From contig CM066043.1 in NCBI GenBank assembly GCA_033557465.1, positions 112,334,278 through 112,398,277 of the forward strand: a stretch of 64,000 nucleotides of DNA, read 5' to 3'. Below are positions 11,121 through 21,444 of the stretch, piece after piece. A model generated the notes under the pieces. The model did no database searches and was not told where the DNA came from. It saw only the letters and a program-made list of their open reading frames with translations. How positions within the stretch are numbered: the first letter of the stretch is position 1; each line of letters opens with the position of its first letter. This stretch comes from Ichthyophis bannanicus. Taxonomy: Eukaryota > Chordata > Amphibia > Gymnophiona > Ichthyophiidae. The translations under genes and the position numbers were made by a program.

Positions 11121-11276
11121 GGCAACTCCTACCCTCCGGCCCTTGTGTTGGGCTACCGTATGGGGGGCGTTCTCAAAGAAGATTCTTATCTCGCATGCTG
11201 AGGCTCTAGAGGGAGATTATTTTTCAGCTTTGGGTTCTCGGTAGCCTAGAGCTGGGGAGTCCCATATGTGAGGGCT

Positions 11277-11615
11277 AACTTCCTGCATGGTCCTGGAGAA
11301 AGCGTAGTTACTCACCTGTAACAGGTGTTCTCCAAGAGCAGCAGGAATCAGTCCTCATGACCCTCCTTCCTCCCCTTGGAGTTGCCGTCATATATTTCAT
11401 TTTGTTCTTTTGCTGTCTTTTAGCTGTGTCATCAGACTGAGCAAGATTGTACCCTTGGGCGGGAAGTGGACTGCGCATGTGCGCTGTATTCCCAAAGGCT
11501 TTCTTTGAAAGCTGGGGAAATGCTCCACACCAGGGCTCCGTCGACGCCGACCTCACCCATATGTGAGGACTGATTCCTGCTGCTCCTGTAGAACACCTGT
11601 TACAGGTGAGTAACT
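11277..11615 (+). repeat. DIRS-A internal complementary region and 3' inverted terminal repeat (A1)
   Basis: The internal complementary region (11277-11350) joins complements of both element ends ('ggtcctggagaaagcgtagttac'). The 3' terminal repeat (about 11430-11615) is inverted relative to the 5' end. The palindrome CACCTGTAACAGGTG occurs at 11313 and its counterpart CACCTGTTACAGGTG at 11594, bounding a segment that can fold back on itself. In the DIRS model this region is the template that restores the ends of the circular intermediate. Confidence 0.78.
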
Positions 11616-11639
11616 ACACTTACTCTGTCACCAGTTACA

Positions 11640-12242
11640 GTCCCCTACCAGAAACCAGTTTTGCCCCCTTCAATAGTAGATAGGGAAAAGGAGGTAATAG
11701 TGCCTCTGTATAAGTCTTTGGTGAGACCTCATTTTAGAGTATTGTGTTCAATTCTGGCAACCACATCTTCAAAAGGATATAAATAGAATGGAGTCTGTTC
11801 GGAGGGTGGCTACCAAAATGGTCAGTGGGCTTTGCTATAAGGCATATGGAGACAGACTTAAAGATCTCAATATGTATACTTTGGAAGAAAGACAGGAGAG
11901 GGGAGATATGATAGAGACATTTAAATACCTTTGTTGCATACCAGAGGTATGCACAGGAGGAGGGCCTCTTTCAATTGAAAGAAAGCTCTGCAACAAGGGA
12001 GCATAGGATGAAGAAGAAAGGAGATAGACTCAGAATTTGTGGAAATATTTCTTTATAGAAAGAGTGATAGATGTGTGGAATAGTCTTCCAGTGGTGGTAG
12101 TAGAGATAAAAACTGTATCTGGATTCAAGAAAGCATGGGGACACAAACAGAGGTTGTCTAAAGGGAAAAAGGGACTGTAGTATGGAAGGGCAGGCTGGAT
12201 AGGCCATTTGGTCTTTATTTGCCGTCATGTTTCTATGTTTCT
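11640..12242 (+). pseudogene. CR1 LINE 3' end fragment
   Basis: Decayed C-terminus of CR1 ORF2 (LYKSLV-PHFRVL..., NMYTLEERQERGDMIE) followed by the CR1 3' untranslated region, ending in the short repeat 'atgtttctatgttt'. The same 3' end occurs at 31007-31450 and 63817-64000, there inverted. No RT catalytic core remains. Confidence 0.8.
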
Positions 12243-12249
12243 AGATAAA

Positions 12250-13569
12250 GGCTTGCTCGAAATAGTTTTCAGTGCAGTTTTGAATTTGGTAAACAATTAT
12301 TCCATTCTAACATCATGTGGTAAAGCATTCCACAGGACGAGGGCTAGATAATAGAAAGCAGCTTGCTGAATAATGTCAAGATGAGGCTTGTGGTATATGG
12401 TAATACTAACCTATTCTGCTGAAGCAAATGGACAGTCCGAGATGGCACATATGTTAGTAACCAATCAGATACACAAGGGAACCCCACATAGAAGGCCTTA
12501 TGATCTAAGGTCAAGATTTTATATCTTATCCTATAATAAATGGCCAGCCAGTAATGCTCTTTTAAAAGTGGTGTAGCATGATCGAATCTCTGAGAATGGG
12601 ATACTAACTTGATAGCCATTGATTGGGTAGTTAGAAGCTTCTTAAGGACTGTGGTAACCCACAATAAAGGGAGTTACAGTAATCAAGTCGATAAATGACC
12701 AAGGTATGTACCAAAGTAAGCAGCGTAGGTTTATCAAAATAAAAGCAGACAGATCACTTTCTGCTCAGGGAGTAGAAACATGCTTTTGACACATCTGCAA
12801 TTTGGGCTTTGAAGGTTAATTTAGGGTCTAATTTACGGCCTAAAACGTTCAGTGATGACACTGAAGGAACTGGATGTTCCTGGATAAATGGTGTCTTTGT
12901 TATAGTCTGATCTGTGTACCACATTGCTTGGGGTCTTATCAGGGTTTAGTTTAAGTGAATTTTGCGCTAACCAATCAGACACTGACACCAGATAAGCATC
13001 TAGTGCTGACATGTCGAGGGAGGAGTGGCCTAGTGGTTGGGGCAAGTTACCTCAGGCCGGAAGGTCGGGGCTTCAAATCCCTCTAGAGGACAGCAACCTT
13101 GGGCTGGAAGGACTGGGGTTTCTAGTCCCACAGGTGCTCCTTGTGGTCTTGGGCAAGCCACTTAACCCTCCATTGCCCATGTTCCCTGTAAAATAGTTAT
13201 CTCCAAGTTATAATGCCCTGTTCAATGTAATTTCAGTTTGTTCAATGTAAACCGCCTTGATATCATGAAAGGCGGTATATAAGAAATGTTAAATAAATAA
13301 ATAATAAATAAATAAATACATGTCTGGGTGTAAGAGTCTGTGCAGAACAGCAGCTGAATATTTATTGCAAAGAAGAAACTATCCTCAAAGACTGAATTAA
13401 TACTGCTAAGGGTTGCACATATAAATTAAAAAAGATAGGAGACAGGATCAATACCTGAGTACTCCACAAGTCAAGAGAAACTCCTGTGATTGGGAAGAAT
13501 GAAATGATACTGAGTACGATTTTCGAGAAATGACTGAAACCAGAGTAGGACAATACCAGTAATTCTCTG
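12250..13569 (-). pseudogene. Decayed L2-like LINE reverse transcriptase
   Basis: Minus-strand pieces in order: SPIFFNLYVQPLAVLI (motif B/C region, about 13460-13365), LDAYLVSVSDWLAQNSLKLN (about 13005-12940) and FDHATPLLKEHYWLAI (about 12600-12550). These are typical of the L2 clade thumb and C-terminal region. Many stops and gaps are present. A SINE is inserted at 13016-13317. This copy is older than the full-length L2 at 2624-7119. Confidence 0.68.
13016..13317 (+). mobile_element. tRNA-derived SINE with an L2-like tail
   Basis: Flanked by a perfect 7-bp duplication ACATGTC (13009-13015 and 13318-13324). The head has a pol III A-box-like 'tggcctagtggttgggg' and a B-box-like 'ggtcggggcttcaaatcc'. 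The 3' part has 'aaaccgccttgatatcatg-aaaggcggtatataag' and a TAAA-rich tail, matching the hairpin and tail of L2-like LINEs here (22640-22700, on the minus strand). Shared tails usually mean LINE-driven mobilisation. It interrupts the decayed L2 cleanly. Confidence 0.86.
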
Positions 13570-13784
13570 GGAACAAGCAGGAAGTCAGTCCTCACATATG
13601 GGTTACGTCGAAGCCGATGGAGCCCGCGTGGAGCAAAATCCCCAGCTTTCAAAGAAAGCATTTGGGAGTTGCCTCCACACATGCGTGGTCTGCTTCCTGC
13701 CCAAAGGAGCCATCTTGCTCAGTCGTCTTTTTTCCATGGAGCCCTTCAGACATAGTCTGTTTCTGTCCCGGAAAAAGTGATCTC
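13570..13784 (+). mobile_element. DIRS 5' terminal repeat fragment, A-like
   Basis: Begins 'gggaacaagcaggaagtcag' and carries the conserved terminal repeat ('tcctcacatatgggt', 'caaaggagccatcttgctcagtc') up to the leader before Gag. It is cut at 13785 by the 5' end of a DIRS-B copy. It represents a separate, otherwise lost DIRS insertion into the decayed L2. Confidence 0.7.
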
Positions 13785-14305
13785 CAGGAACAAGCAGGAA
13801 TGAGTCTTCACATATGGGTACGTCGGTACCGACGGAGCCTGCGCGGGAATGCTCCCCAGCGTCCAAAAAGAAAGCTTTTGGGAGCATCCCATGCGCATGC
13901 GCGCTGCCTTCCCACCCATTCACTTTCCTCTCATCAGTTTTCTGTTTTCCGCGGAGCCGGCAGGACGTATTCCTGTCACCGCAGAAAATTCTTCTTTTTA
14001 CTCTTAGTTTTTTGTGGTCGCGTCTGCCTTCCCTCGATGCCACCAGTACCGCCGGTGTTTTTCTTTCTTTTTGCTAAAGAATATCTTCTTTTCCTCAGAA
14101 ACTTTTCCTGTTTAGTGTCTGATGGTTCTAGGCCACTAGGCCTCTATCTTTCCATTATGGAAAAGCCAGCCTCTACCCTTAAGAAATGCTCAAAGTGTGG
14201 CGGTACAGATATATTTTCTGACACCCATACTTGGTGTCTAAAATGTTTGGGTCCTGACCATCGCCCACTGGAGTGTCTTTCCTGCTGGAGCTCAAATAGA
14301 AGAAA
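13785..14305 (+). mobile_element. DIRS-B 5' end with Gag start, truncated
   Basis: The 5' terminal repeat ('tctccaggaacaagcaggaatgag', 'gtacgtcggtaccgacggag') is followed by a leader and the Gag ATG at 14157 (MEKPASTLKKCSKCGG). The zinc-like cluster CSKCGG...WCLKCLGPDH...ECLSC is intact. The copy stops at 14305, exactly where the right arm of the large inverted duplication begins, so its frame runs into antisense DIRS-A Gag. Confidence 0.8.
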
Positions 14306-15429
14306 TCTGGACACAGCAAGCCAGCATAGAGCCCTGGAAGAACTTTCTACCGAGGGCATCCAGGTTCTGGGCGTCCCTGCTGGGGGTGGCACCGAGGAGT
14401 GCATCTTCTGACTCTTCAGACGATGCATGGCGATTCCACAACCATGGAGTGGTGCAAAATAGCTGTGCCTTCTGGAACCCAGGGCTCTTACGGACTCGAT
14501 AAATGGAAACGACCAATTGCTGAGAACCAGCGCTGAGGCCGGTGCCTCCCACATGCGGAAGAGTAGCCGTTCCAGTATCGGAGGAACCGGTACAGTAAAG
14601 GACTCCTTCGGTGGAGAGTTGTACTGGAGGGCCTCGAGCTCCTTGGCTTGAGGCTCCTCCTCAGAATCTGCGGGGAAGGCCAAGGCCATATCCCTCACGA
14701 AGTCCGACAACCGGTTATCCTCCGGGGGGGGACCTTCTCCGAGGCTCGGACTCCGGTGAGTCCTATGGGACGCACCGGGTCTGAGAAGTGTCCGGGGACT
14801 CCTTGTCCTCCGTCTCCCACCCCGACCCCTCCGAGGAGGAATCGAGCGGCTCCGGCCGGGCGGGCACCGAAAAGCACACAAAAGCGGAAGTAAGGATGTG
14901 GTTGAAAACTACAGGCCGGTTAGTTTAACTTCGGTGGTGAGTAAATTATTGGAAACGCTGCTGAAAGAGAAAACAGTGAGGTTTCTGGAGTCCAGCGGAT
15001 TACAGGATCCGAGGCAGCATGGATTCACCAGAGGCAGGTCTTGTCAGACAAATCTGATTGGTACTGAGAGGAGGTGCACAGAACCCTTATACTATGACAT
15101 CATCAAAATCTGTGATACTCAGTCTCCATCTGCTGGTAATAGGGCATAATCCATGCGCCTGGACTGGACTGGAGGGATAAGGAAAAGGGGTGATTAAAGA
15201 GTATTTGTACTGGAACATGGTGGTGGGGTACCTTCGGGAGATGTGTGGGATGGGTCGAAGGTGGTGGTGAGGGGGCTTCTAATAGAGTTGGCCACAGGGA
15301 TGAAAAAAAAGAGGAAAGACAAGGGAGGAAGAATTGTGTGAGTTCATAGTAGTAGGAAAGGTAGGAAAAGCCCCGTGTTTGGGACACGGCCAAATTTTAA
15401 AAGATGTCGGGGAGCAATTAGTAAACCTT
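14306..15429. repeat. Right arm of the large inverted duplication
   Basis: Inverted copy of 9130-10256. In order it contains DIRS-A Gag antisense (14306-14876), the CR1 RT fragment now on the plus strand (14877-15060) and the unassigned stretch (15061-15429). It is inserted between a DIRS-B Gag and a decayed L1/Tx1 LINE. The spacer between the arms is 4,049 bases. Confidence 0.87.
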
Positions 15430-16119
15430 TTGGTGATGATGTTTAATGGGGTGGGGGTAGGGGGGGCAGGTGCTTAAGTCGATGAATACTGCAGGGATCA
15501 CTGTATTGCCAAAACCAGGGAAAGATGCAACTGCGTGTGGATTTTATAGGCCTATTTCCCTGATAAACCTAGATGCTAAGTTGTTAGCTAAGATATTGGC
15601 AAGTAGATTATAAAGATACTTGCCAAGTTTAGTGAAGATAGATCAAGCGGGATTTATACCTGGGTGTCAGAGAAGTGACAATATAACAAAAATGTATAAT
15701 TTGATATGAAGGACCCAAAGGGAAAGAACAGTAACTTTGCTTAATCACAGTAGATGCCGAAAGGCTTTTGATAGGGTACCATGGGTATGCATGTTCGAGG
15801 TGTTAAAGAAAATGGGGGTGGGGGGCCTATACATAAGGTAGTGTGAGCGTTATATGTAGCCCTGGAAGTGTGAATACAAATTAATCGGAGGTATTATGAG
15901 CCATTTCAATTGGGTAGGGATACAAGGCAGGGGTGCCCTTTTACCTCCCCTATTTGCCCTTCTAATAGAGCCTTTAGCAGAAAGGGTGAGGAGCTGGGAG
16001 GATATTAAGGGCATTGAGGTGGGTGTAGAATGTTTAAAATAACATCAGCAGCAAACAATGCTATTTTTTACAGTTAGAGATCCCCTGACCTTGCTTCTTG
16101 TGCTAATGAAGGAGATCCA
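15430..16119 (+). pseudogene. L1/Tx1-like LINE reverse transcriptase, first half
   Basis: Decayed plus-strand RT. Readable codons include ITVLPKPGKDA, YRPISLINLDAKLLAKILASRL and DQAGFIPGCQRSDNI, characteristic of L1/Tx1-clade RT upstream of motif A. Several stops are present. The frame reaches the position after motif C (LMKEIQ-like, 16100-16119), where a 10-kb Penelope composite is inserted; the LINE resumes at 26179. Confidence 0.8.
16100..16119. repeat. Left 20-bp target-site duplication of the Penelope composite
   Basis: The 20 bases starting GTGCTAATGAAGG and ending GATCCA are repeated exactly at 26179-26198. Removing one copy and everything between rejoins the L1/Tx1 RT. A 20-bp exact match this far apart, in the right place and orientation, is strong evidence for a single insertion event. 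Confidence 0.9.
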
Positions 16120-17112
16120 AAGCTTAAACTCAAAACCCCAAACTAAGCACAAAAATAATGAAGAAAACAAAAAATATATATAAACCACATATGAGAGAAA
16201 ACAAAAAGCCAAACCAGTTTGGATTAGAATAAATACAATTATAGAGGAAAAAAGACCTCAGCCAATCCTCCAACCAATATCAACAAGGAGGAAGAGCCAA
16301 TCGATGGACAAGCATGCCACTGTAATCGAAAAGACTCTATAAATATCAGTGGTCAAAAAAACCTCTATCAAAAACCAAAACTGGCAAGGCGTTCAGCAAA
16401 CACAGCACGACAACATAGCAGCTTCACAGCTTAGCAGCATGAGACATCAACTCTGCAACAAAGAAGAATGTTCAAAGGACTTATCTGAAGAACAGCAGAC
16501 CATCACCATATGCAGCCCCGACACCAAGTGTTTCGCCTAGCAGCTTCCTCAGGGAGCTCCAAAATGTAGCATGCTGATCACAACTTTATGATAGATGAAA
16601 ACGTGCTGGTCCTAGAAAAACAAAACAGTATCCTAAACTCTCACATGAGAAAATAAACATCTAAAAAAAGCAAACAAAACATAAAAGAAACCCAAAAACT
16701 TACATATGTCTATAGGCCGAAGCGTAGAGAAATGCTGCGTGCAGAGGCAACTACAAAGTCCAAAAAACACCGAAGACAGGTGCATCAGGCATGTGCAATT
16801 AAAGAGAGCATGCCCCATGTCAGAGGGAACTCCCCGACAAAGCTGAAGGCCAATCGAGCAACTCTCTAATGGCAGACTTAAAAGCATAACTCACCCGCTC
16901 CAAAAAATGCATTAAAGAGTAAAAAAGAAATCAAAAAGCAGAAAAATAACCAGCCAGCCCACCCAAGCAATGAAGATGTCAAAAATTGATCAGTCAAAAA
17001 AACAGAAAAATTCAAGGAGTTCAAAAACAGATCTTCCATTCTATGGATTCATTGAGGCCTCCTGGAATCACTGTATCCAAATTGAAAATCCAACGCTGTT
17101 CCAAACGGGTAA
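16120..17112 (-). mobile_element. Penelope-like 3' region, minus copy
   Basis: Reverse complement of 25100-26130. It starts downstream of the GIY-YIG domain and ends at the 3' terminus 'gttttgagtttaagctt'. No long ORF. It contains a hammerhead-like ribozyme motif (16514-16558). The DIRS-B insertion at 17113 separates it from the rest of the element. Confidence 0.8.
16514..16558 (-). ncRNA. Hammerhead-like ribozyme motif (minus Penelope copy)
   Basis: On the minus strand: stem I AGCTCC/GGGGCT (6 pairs, one G-U), core CTGAGGA, a short stem II region ending GGC, core GAA, stem III ACAC-TTG-GTGT (4 perfect pairs) and cleavage-site C. This is the hammerhead layout CUGANGA ... GAA ... stem III ... 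UC. Stem II is weak, with an unpaired A at its base. Hammerheads are established in Penelope-like elements; activity of this copy is unknown. Confidence 0.62.
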
Positions 17113-17344
17113 AGCACAGTTACTTACCTGTAATAGGTGATCTCTGGGAACAGCAGGAATAAGTCTTCACATATGGGTACGTCGGTACCGACGGAGCCTG
17201 CGCGGGAACGCTCCCCAGCGTCCAAAAAGAAAGCTTTTGGGAGCATCCCACGCGCATGCGTGCTGCCTTCCCGCCCATTTACTTCCCTCTCATCAGTTGG
17301 GTTTGTAGCTGAGACCGAAGGAGGGAAGTAGACAAATTAGAGAG

Positions 17345-17380
<36 letters not shown>

Positions 17381-17520
17381 AACTCCTAGGGGAGGTGGGT
17401 GGGTTGTGAAGACTTATTCCTGCTGTTCCCAGAGATCACCTGTTACAGGTAAGTAACTGTGCTATCTCCAGGAACAAGCAGGAATGAGTCTTCACATATG
17501 GGGACTCCCAAGCTAAGATG
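17113..17520 (-). repeat. DIRS-B 3' terminal repeat and internal complementary region (B1)
   Basis: The terminal repeat (17113-17300) contains 'cctgtaataggtgatctctgggaacagcagg'-type sequence, and its inverted partner lies at 17405-17460. Next comes 'atctccaggaacaagcaggaatgag', the complement of the 5' end. The segment between holds a GA microsatellite (about 17342-17378). This is the DIRS end-restoration module. Confidence 0.75.
17342..17378. repeat. (AG)n microsatellite
   Basis: An uninterrupted run of alternating A and G inside the loop of the DIRS-B 3' terminal module. The equivalent place in copy B2 (about 47580-47625) is also purine-rich but interrupted, so the run expanded after the copies separated. 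Confidence 0.9.
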
Positions 17521-19642
17521 CCTGGAGGAGGCCCCTGCATGTTGCAAATCTAAAGAAGGGCCTTGCTTATCCCTCAAAACCTCAGGCATCCAAGGGATGG
17601 AGGGTAGGAGTTGAACTAGAAAAGAATAAAAGAGGTGCTGTGGAACAGCTTGACTAAACAAGGTATCCAGAGGGGAGTCCTTGTGTAAATCATAAATATT
17701 AGAAAAATATTGAATTCCAATTTTCTAATGTGGATCTCACTCAAAAATATTGCAAAAAATACTTGAGGGTAATATGGATCTGTGGTTGAGAGCCAGTATA
17801 TTATCCTCAAAGAGATTCCCTCAATGTGAAGTAGAGGGAAAAAATACATTTTTGCAATACAGGAAGAGATGATAAGCCCTCATGGCCAGAACTAACCCTA
17901 GAAGAAGTACTGGGGGAGTTCAATGAGGTTGGACTTTTGAGAAATAGCTAAAGCTTCTGTAAAGTCCAAAAAAATTTAACTTCTTTTCCTTGGAGCAGAA
18001 TAAGGTCCTAGGAAAGAGTGGAGATAATCTGACTGGTTTGGATAAAAAGGCAGAAATACCCTTTGCAGAAAAAAGGGAATAGGTCTTTAAGACCCCCTTT
18101 ATTCCAATGAAAGACAGACATTTGTACTAGGTGTTGAGCCCTCAACTTCTTGAAGATCTTTCAAAGTCAGATGTTGTATAGAGATTGACGCAACAACAAG
18201 AAGGATTAAGACCTACTTGAGAATATTGTCTGGTTAAATATGGAAGAACTATAGAGAAGGTTTTGTGGAAACTGATATTATGTTCTTCAGTTACAGGGAC
18301 AGGACTAGACTTCTTGAAAAGATCTAGCCCCTGAAATAACCAGGTCTCAAGACGTACGTGAATGAGTGCAGAGGAGATCCTTAGTCATAAGACAGCAAGT
18401 CTGGATCCTTCTATAATTTCAAATAGTAGCTGGAGAAAAAGACGCAATATAAGGAGATACCATGTTTGCCTCTTTATGAGGGCAATATGAGTATCATGCG
18501 TTTTCTTGTTCAACATAAGCTACCATGAAGTATAGGAATTAGAAGGAAAGTAGTGAATAAGGACCAACTGCAGTGAAAAAAATGCATCCCTGATGTGGAA
18601 GTTCCAGTGAGATATGGAACAAACCAGGGAATTGTGCAATTTTCTACGCTTTCACGTGGTCTAAACCATGGTTACCTTTTCTTAAAAGGAAATTTTAAGG
18701 AATATGGTAAGAGTAGGAAAAAAACCAGTCATGTAGGAGCCCTTGTTAACTATCTGGCTGCTACCTATTAGGAGTAGCTCTGAGGCTCTCTGGCAAAGGC
18801 CCACAGTTGCAGAGCTTTGTTGTAGAATTTGCAGAGAGCATGTCGTAGGTTGCTTAGATCTGGCTGTTGATTTGCCAGTGTGCAACCTAATCTATTCTGT
18901 TGAAGCCAAACAGAATTGAAGGTGGCTAAGAGTAGTAGACAGGCCTGAAGCCTGCAACAATAAACAGTCCAAATGAGTTCTGGACCTCTTTTGGAATTAT
19001 CTGTTATTAAGGCAGCATAAAAAGTTAGGCCCTATGGATTGGAGAGGACCGAGAGATACAATTTGGAGTAGTGATACCCAAGCCTCTGTCCGAAAAGCTA
19101 CCTTAAAAAGATATCTGAGAAGATGATAAATCGCAAAGGGGGAGAAAACTCTGTATGGAAACTACTTACTGGAGTAAGTATTGAAGAAAATCCTATGGCT
19201 TAGAGAATAAGCACTCCAGATGAGTAGTAGTAGTACACTTAGAGACTGAATGTCTGGGCTAAGAGGGGTAGAAGTAATACAGAGTTGAGAAGACTTACAA
19301 TTTGGTAAGTCTTTGAAGAGATAAGGTCCCCTTGCAGTTAAAAGTATGAGATGTACAGTAAAATGACAAGGTGAAGGGTATAGCTCACCCTGTTGTTAGT
19401 TGTTAGGCCTCCTTTTGTTTTAAAAGGAGGAACCTGTTATCTCTGGGGTATGATAGTCCTTAATAGCTCTTAGAGCTAGAAGGATAGATTTCTCTTGTAG
19501 CAAGAGATTAATGCCCAGAGTCGAGGAATGAGTCAATGTATGACTGATATCTCAGCATGGATGAGATGAATTTTAGATGCTTCTGTTGAAAAGAAGTAGA
19601 CTGAAAAGTTCTAAACCTCACACAAAAAAAATGAATAAAATA
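17521..19642 (-). other. DIRS-B region without ORF (B1)
   Basis: AT-rich, with many stops on both strands. It aligns in patches by eye with 47756-50145 of copy B2 (for example 'ggatggagggtaggagttga' and 'gcagagagcatgt'), so it belongs to the element. Near 17610-17665 it faintly resembles the 3' end of the DIRS-A recombinase gene, so it may be decayed pol rather than unrelated sequence. No coding function can be supported. Confidence 0.55.
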
Positions 19643-20125
19643 TCAGAAACCCTGCGATTGCTGGGTTTGCTGAGCCTGTTGAGGTTTTGACTTTCTTAGC
19701 CTGGTGTGATGTTGTCCATCTTTGGAAACCTCTGCAGAATGGGTAGAAGATGGATAAAACTTTTTTCCCTTGGGGGAATAAAGCTTTTTAGGAGATTTTT
19801 TATTAGCTGGGATAGAGGAAAGTTTGGACAATCCTCTGAAAGTATCAGCATCAGTGCTCAACTGATTAGCTTGAAATAAAGCCTCCTTGTTGAAGAGATT
19901 TTCACCAGTACAAGGAGTATTTCCCAGCCTTTCCCAAACCCATCTGTCCAAGTCAGAAACTTGGAGCCAGGCTATGCGTCGTGCTCCTATGGCTATAGCA
20001 GAAGTTCTGCTAATAGACTCAAAACAGTCCAGGGAAGCACGATTAAGGAACCTAGAGATATTTTGAGTATGATAGACTAATAAGGAATAGTCTGCTCTTT
20101 TATGCTCTGGAAGAAAAGGGTTCAA
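19643..20125 (-). pseudogene. DIRS-B Gag C-terminal part (B1)
   Basis: 160 open codons with IGARRIAWLQVSDLDRWV and GNTPCTGENLFNKE, equivalent to the C-terminal Gag of DIRS-A (ARRQAWLQLSDLEPWV, PCRGENLFGK). It ends in a basic, then Gln-rich tail (KPQQAQQTQQSQGF). It is in a different frame from the upstream Gag part, separated by a stop and a shift near 20149, so the full Gag needs a correction or a recoding event. Confidence 0.78.
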
Positions 20126-20148
20126 AAACTAAGTTCTTTGTGACCTCT

Positions 20149-21444
20149 TCAAGAGATAATCCCATATAGAAAATATATGAGAATTCTTGCTGAAAGCATG
20201 GATGCCTGGAAGCATCGACGTCCAAAGGCATCTAAAGTCCTAGACTCACGACCTGGCAGATAAGAAGCGTGCTTCTTTGCACTGTTAGTACGCCTCATTG
20301 CTGATTCTACAACAATAGAATGATGAGGAAGTTGAGTCTTTTGAAAACCTGGAGAAGGTGGCACCTTGTACATAGTGTCAAGTGTCTTAGAATGTGGGGA
20401 TACCATTAAAGAAGTTTCCCACATTCTTAATAGTAGATCTTGTAAGATCTGATGCAAAGGAAGCATGATCACCTCCTTTGGAATCCAGGGGAATTGCAGT
20501 GTGTCTGAATTCCCCGGAAGGGATTCTTTACCAGGTATAGAAATGGCGAAGTTATCAAGCAGAAAAGCTTGAAAAGAAATCTCCCCCGAGGAGGACCCTC
20601 TAAAATGAGGGGTAAAGGCTGGACTTGTAGAAAAATCAGCCTTGGTACCGATGGATTCATCCCAGTCATCGGGATCGGAAGACTTAAAAGGATGAAGCAT
20701 CGGATTTTCTTTAAAGCGATGTCTTCGGTACCGCCCGAAGTCGGTACCGAGACGAGTCAGTACCGAATCCTCCATGCTAGAGATCGATTCCAGGCTCGGC
20801 ATCGAGGGAAGCAATTCTGTCGAGGCAAGCATGGACGGTACCGACACCGATACAGATGTCGATACCGATACTCGAGGAACGGTCTGCAGCAACTCTAGCG
20901 GTACCGAAGTAGCCGAGTGTGCTAGACTACGTTCATAAGTGAGGAGTGTTTCATCCATCACCATAGCCGATGCCGGGGTGTCGGTACCGCTTGAAGCGGC
21001 CACAACCACCGAGCATGGCCCAGGTATGTTCACCGAGGTAAGAACCCCAGGAAAAACCTGGAGCCCCGTTAATACTTTGGAGCCCGAAGACTCCCGCCAG
21101 GGCTTTATTGCCAAGATGTCCTCGAGGGCAAGGCCGAAGCCATCTCGATGCTGGGAAGGAGATATACCACTCGAGGACTGGCTAGTCTTTACAGACTTTT
21201 GTTTGGTTACCTGATCCTGTGAAGAAGAAGATATTCTAGCTGGTGACATCGAGAGCGATGTGAACCAGGTATCGAGTTGTGTTCGATTCTGAATACTTCT
21301 TCTGTTTGAGCTCCAGCAGGAGAGACACTCCAGAGGGCAATGGTCAGGACCTAAACATTTTAGACACCAAGTATGAGTGTCTGAAAAAATATCTGTACCG
21401 CCACACTTTGAGCACTTCTTAAGGATAGTGGCTGGCCTTTCCAT
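20149..21444 (-). CDS. DIRS-B Gag N-terminal and central part (B1)
   Basis: 431 open codons starting MERPATILKKC. Residues 10-45 form a Cys/His cluster (CSKCGG, WCLKCLGPDH, ECLSC). A long Ser/Thr/Pro-rich middle follows, then LLLRMWETS and SIVVESAMRR near the end, matching DIRS-A Gag in order. The start lies just inside the 5' terminal repeat leader, as in the other copies. It remains open although the same copy has no readable pol. The frame stops at GIIS followed by TGA, and copy B2 has the same stop, so the stop is probably ancestral to both. Role: presumed RNA-binding structural protein. Confidence 0.82.
   Translation of the reverse strand: MERPATILKKCSKCGGTDIFSDTHTWCLKCLGPDHCPLECLSCWSSNRRSIQNRTQLDTWFTSLSMSPARISSSSQDQVTKQKSVKTSQSSSGISPSQHRDGFGLALEDILAIKPWRESSGSKVLTGLQVFPGVLTSVNIPGPCSVVVAASSGTDTPASAMVMDETLLTYERSLAHSATSVPLELLQTVPRVSVSTSVSVSVPSMLASTELLPSMPSLESISSMEDSVLTRLGTDFGRYRRHRFKENPMLHPFKSSDPDDWDESIGTKADFSTSPAFTPHFRGSSSGEISFQAFLLDNFAISIPGKESLPGNSDTLQFPWIPKEVIMLPLHQILQDLLLRMWETSLMVSPHSKTLDTMYKVPPSPGFQKTQLPHHSIVVESAMRRTNSAKKHASYLPGRESRTLDAFGRRCFQASMLSARILIYFLYGIIS

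Larger units (their letters stand above)
7405..11615 (+). mobile_element. DIRS-A retrotransposon copy A1, internally deleted and interrupted
   Basis: Starts at the 5' inverted terminal repeat ('ttctccaggaccaagcaagaag', 7405-7580) and ends after the internal complementary region and 3' terminal repeat (11277-11615). Gag runs from 7824 to about 9129, where foreign sequence (9130-9683) intervenes. A second Gag segment (9684-10447) follows and is fused to the end of the recombinase gene. RT, RNase H and the methyltransferase-like domain are missing. It sits in the DIRS-C RT with no visible target duplication, as expected for recombinase-mediated insertion. Confidence 0.82.

Noticed and set aside
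13016..13100. Possible tRNA gene
   Set aside because: A- and B-box-like sequences are present, but no cloverleaf can be drawn and the unit has a SINE tail and a 7-bp duplication.
17521..19642. A second gene in DIRS-B (an unknown replacement for pol)
   Set aside because: No ORF above about 80 codons in either copy and no conserved frame between B1 and B2.
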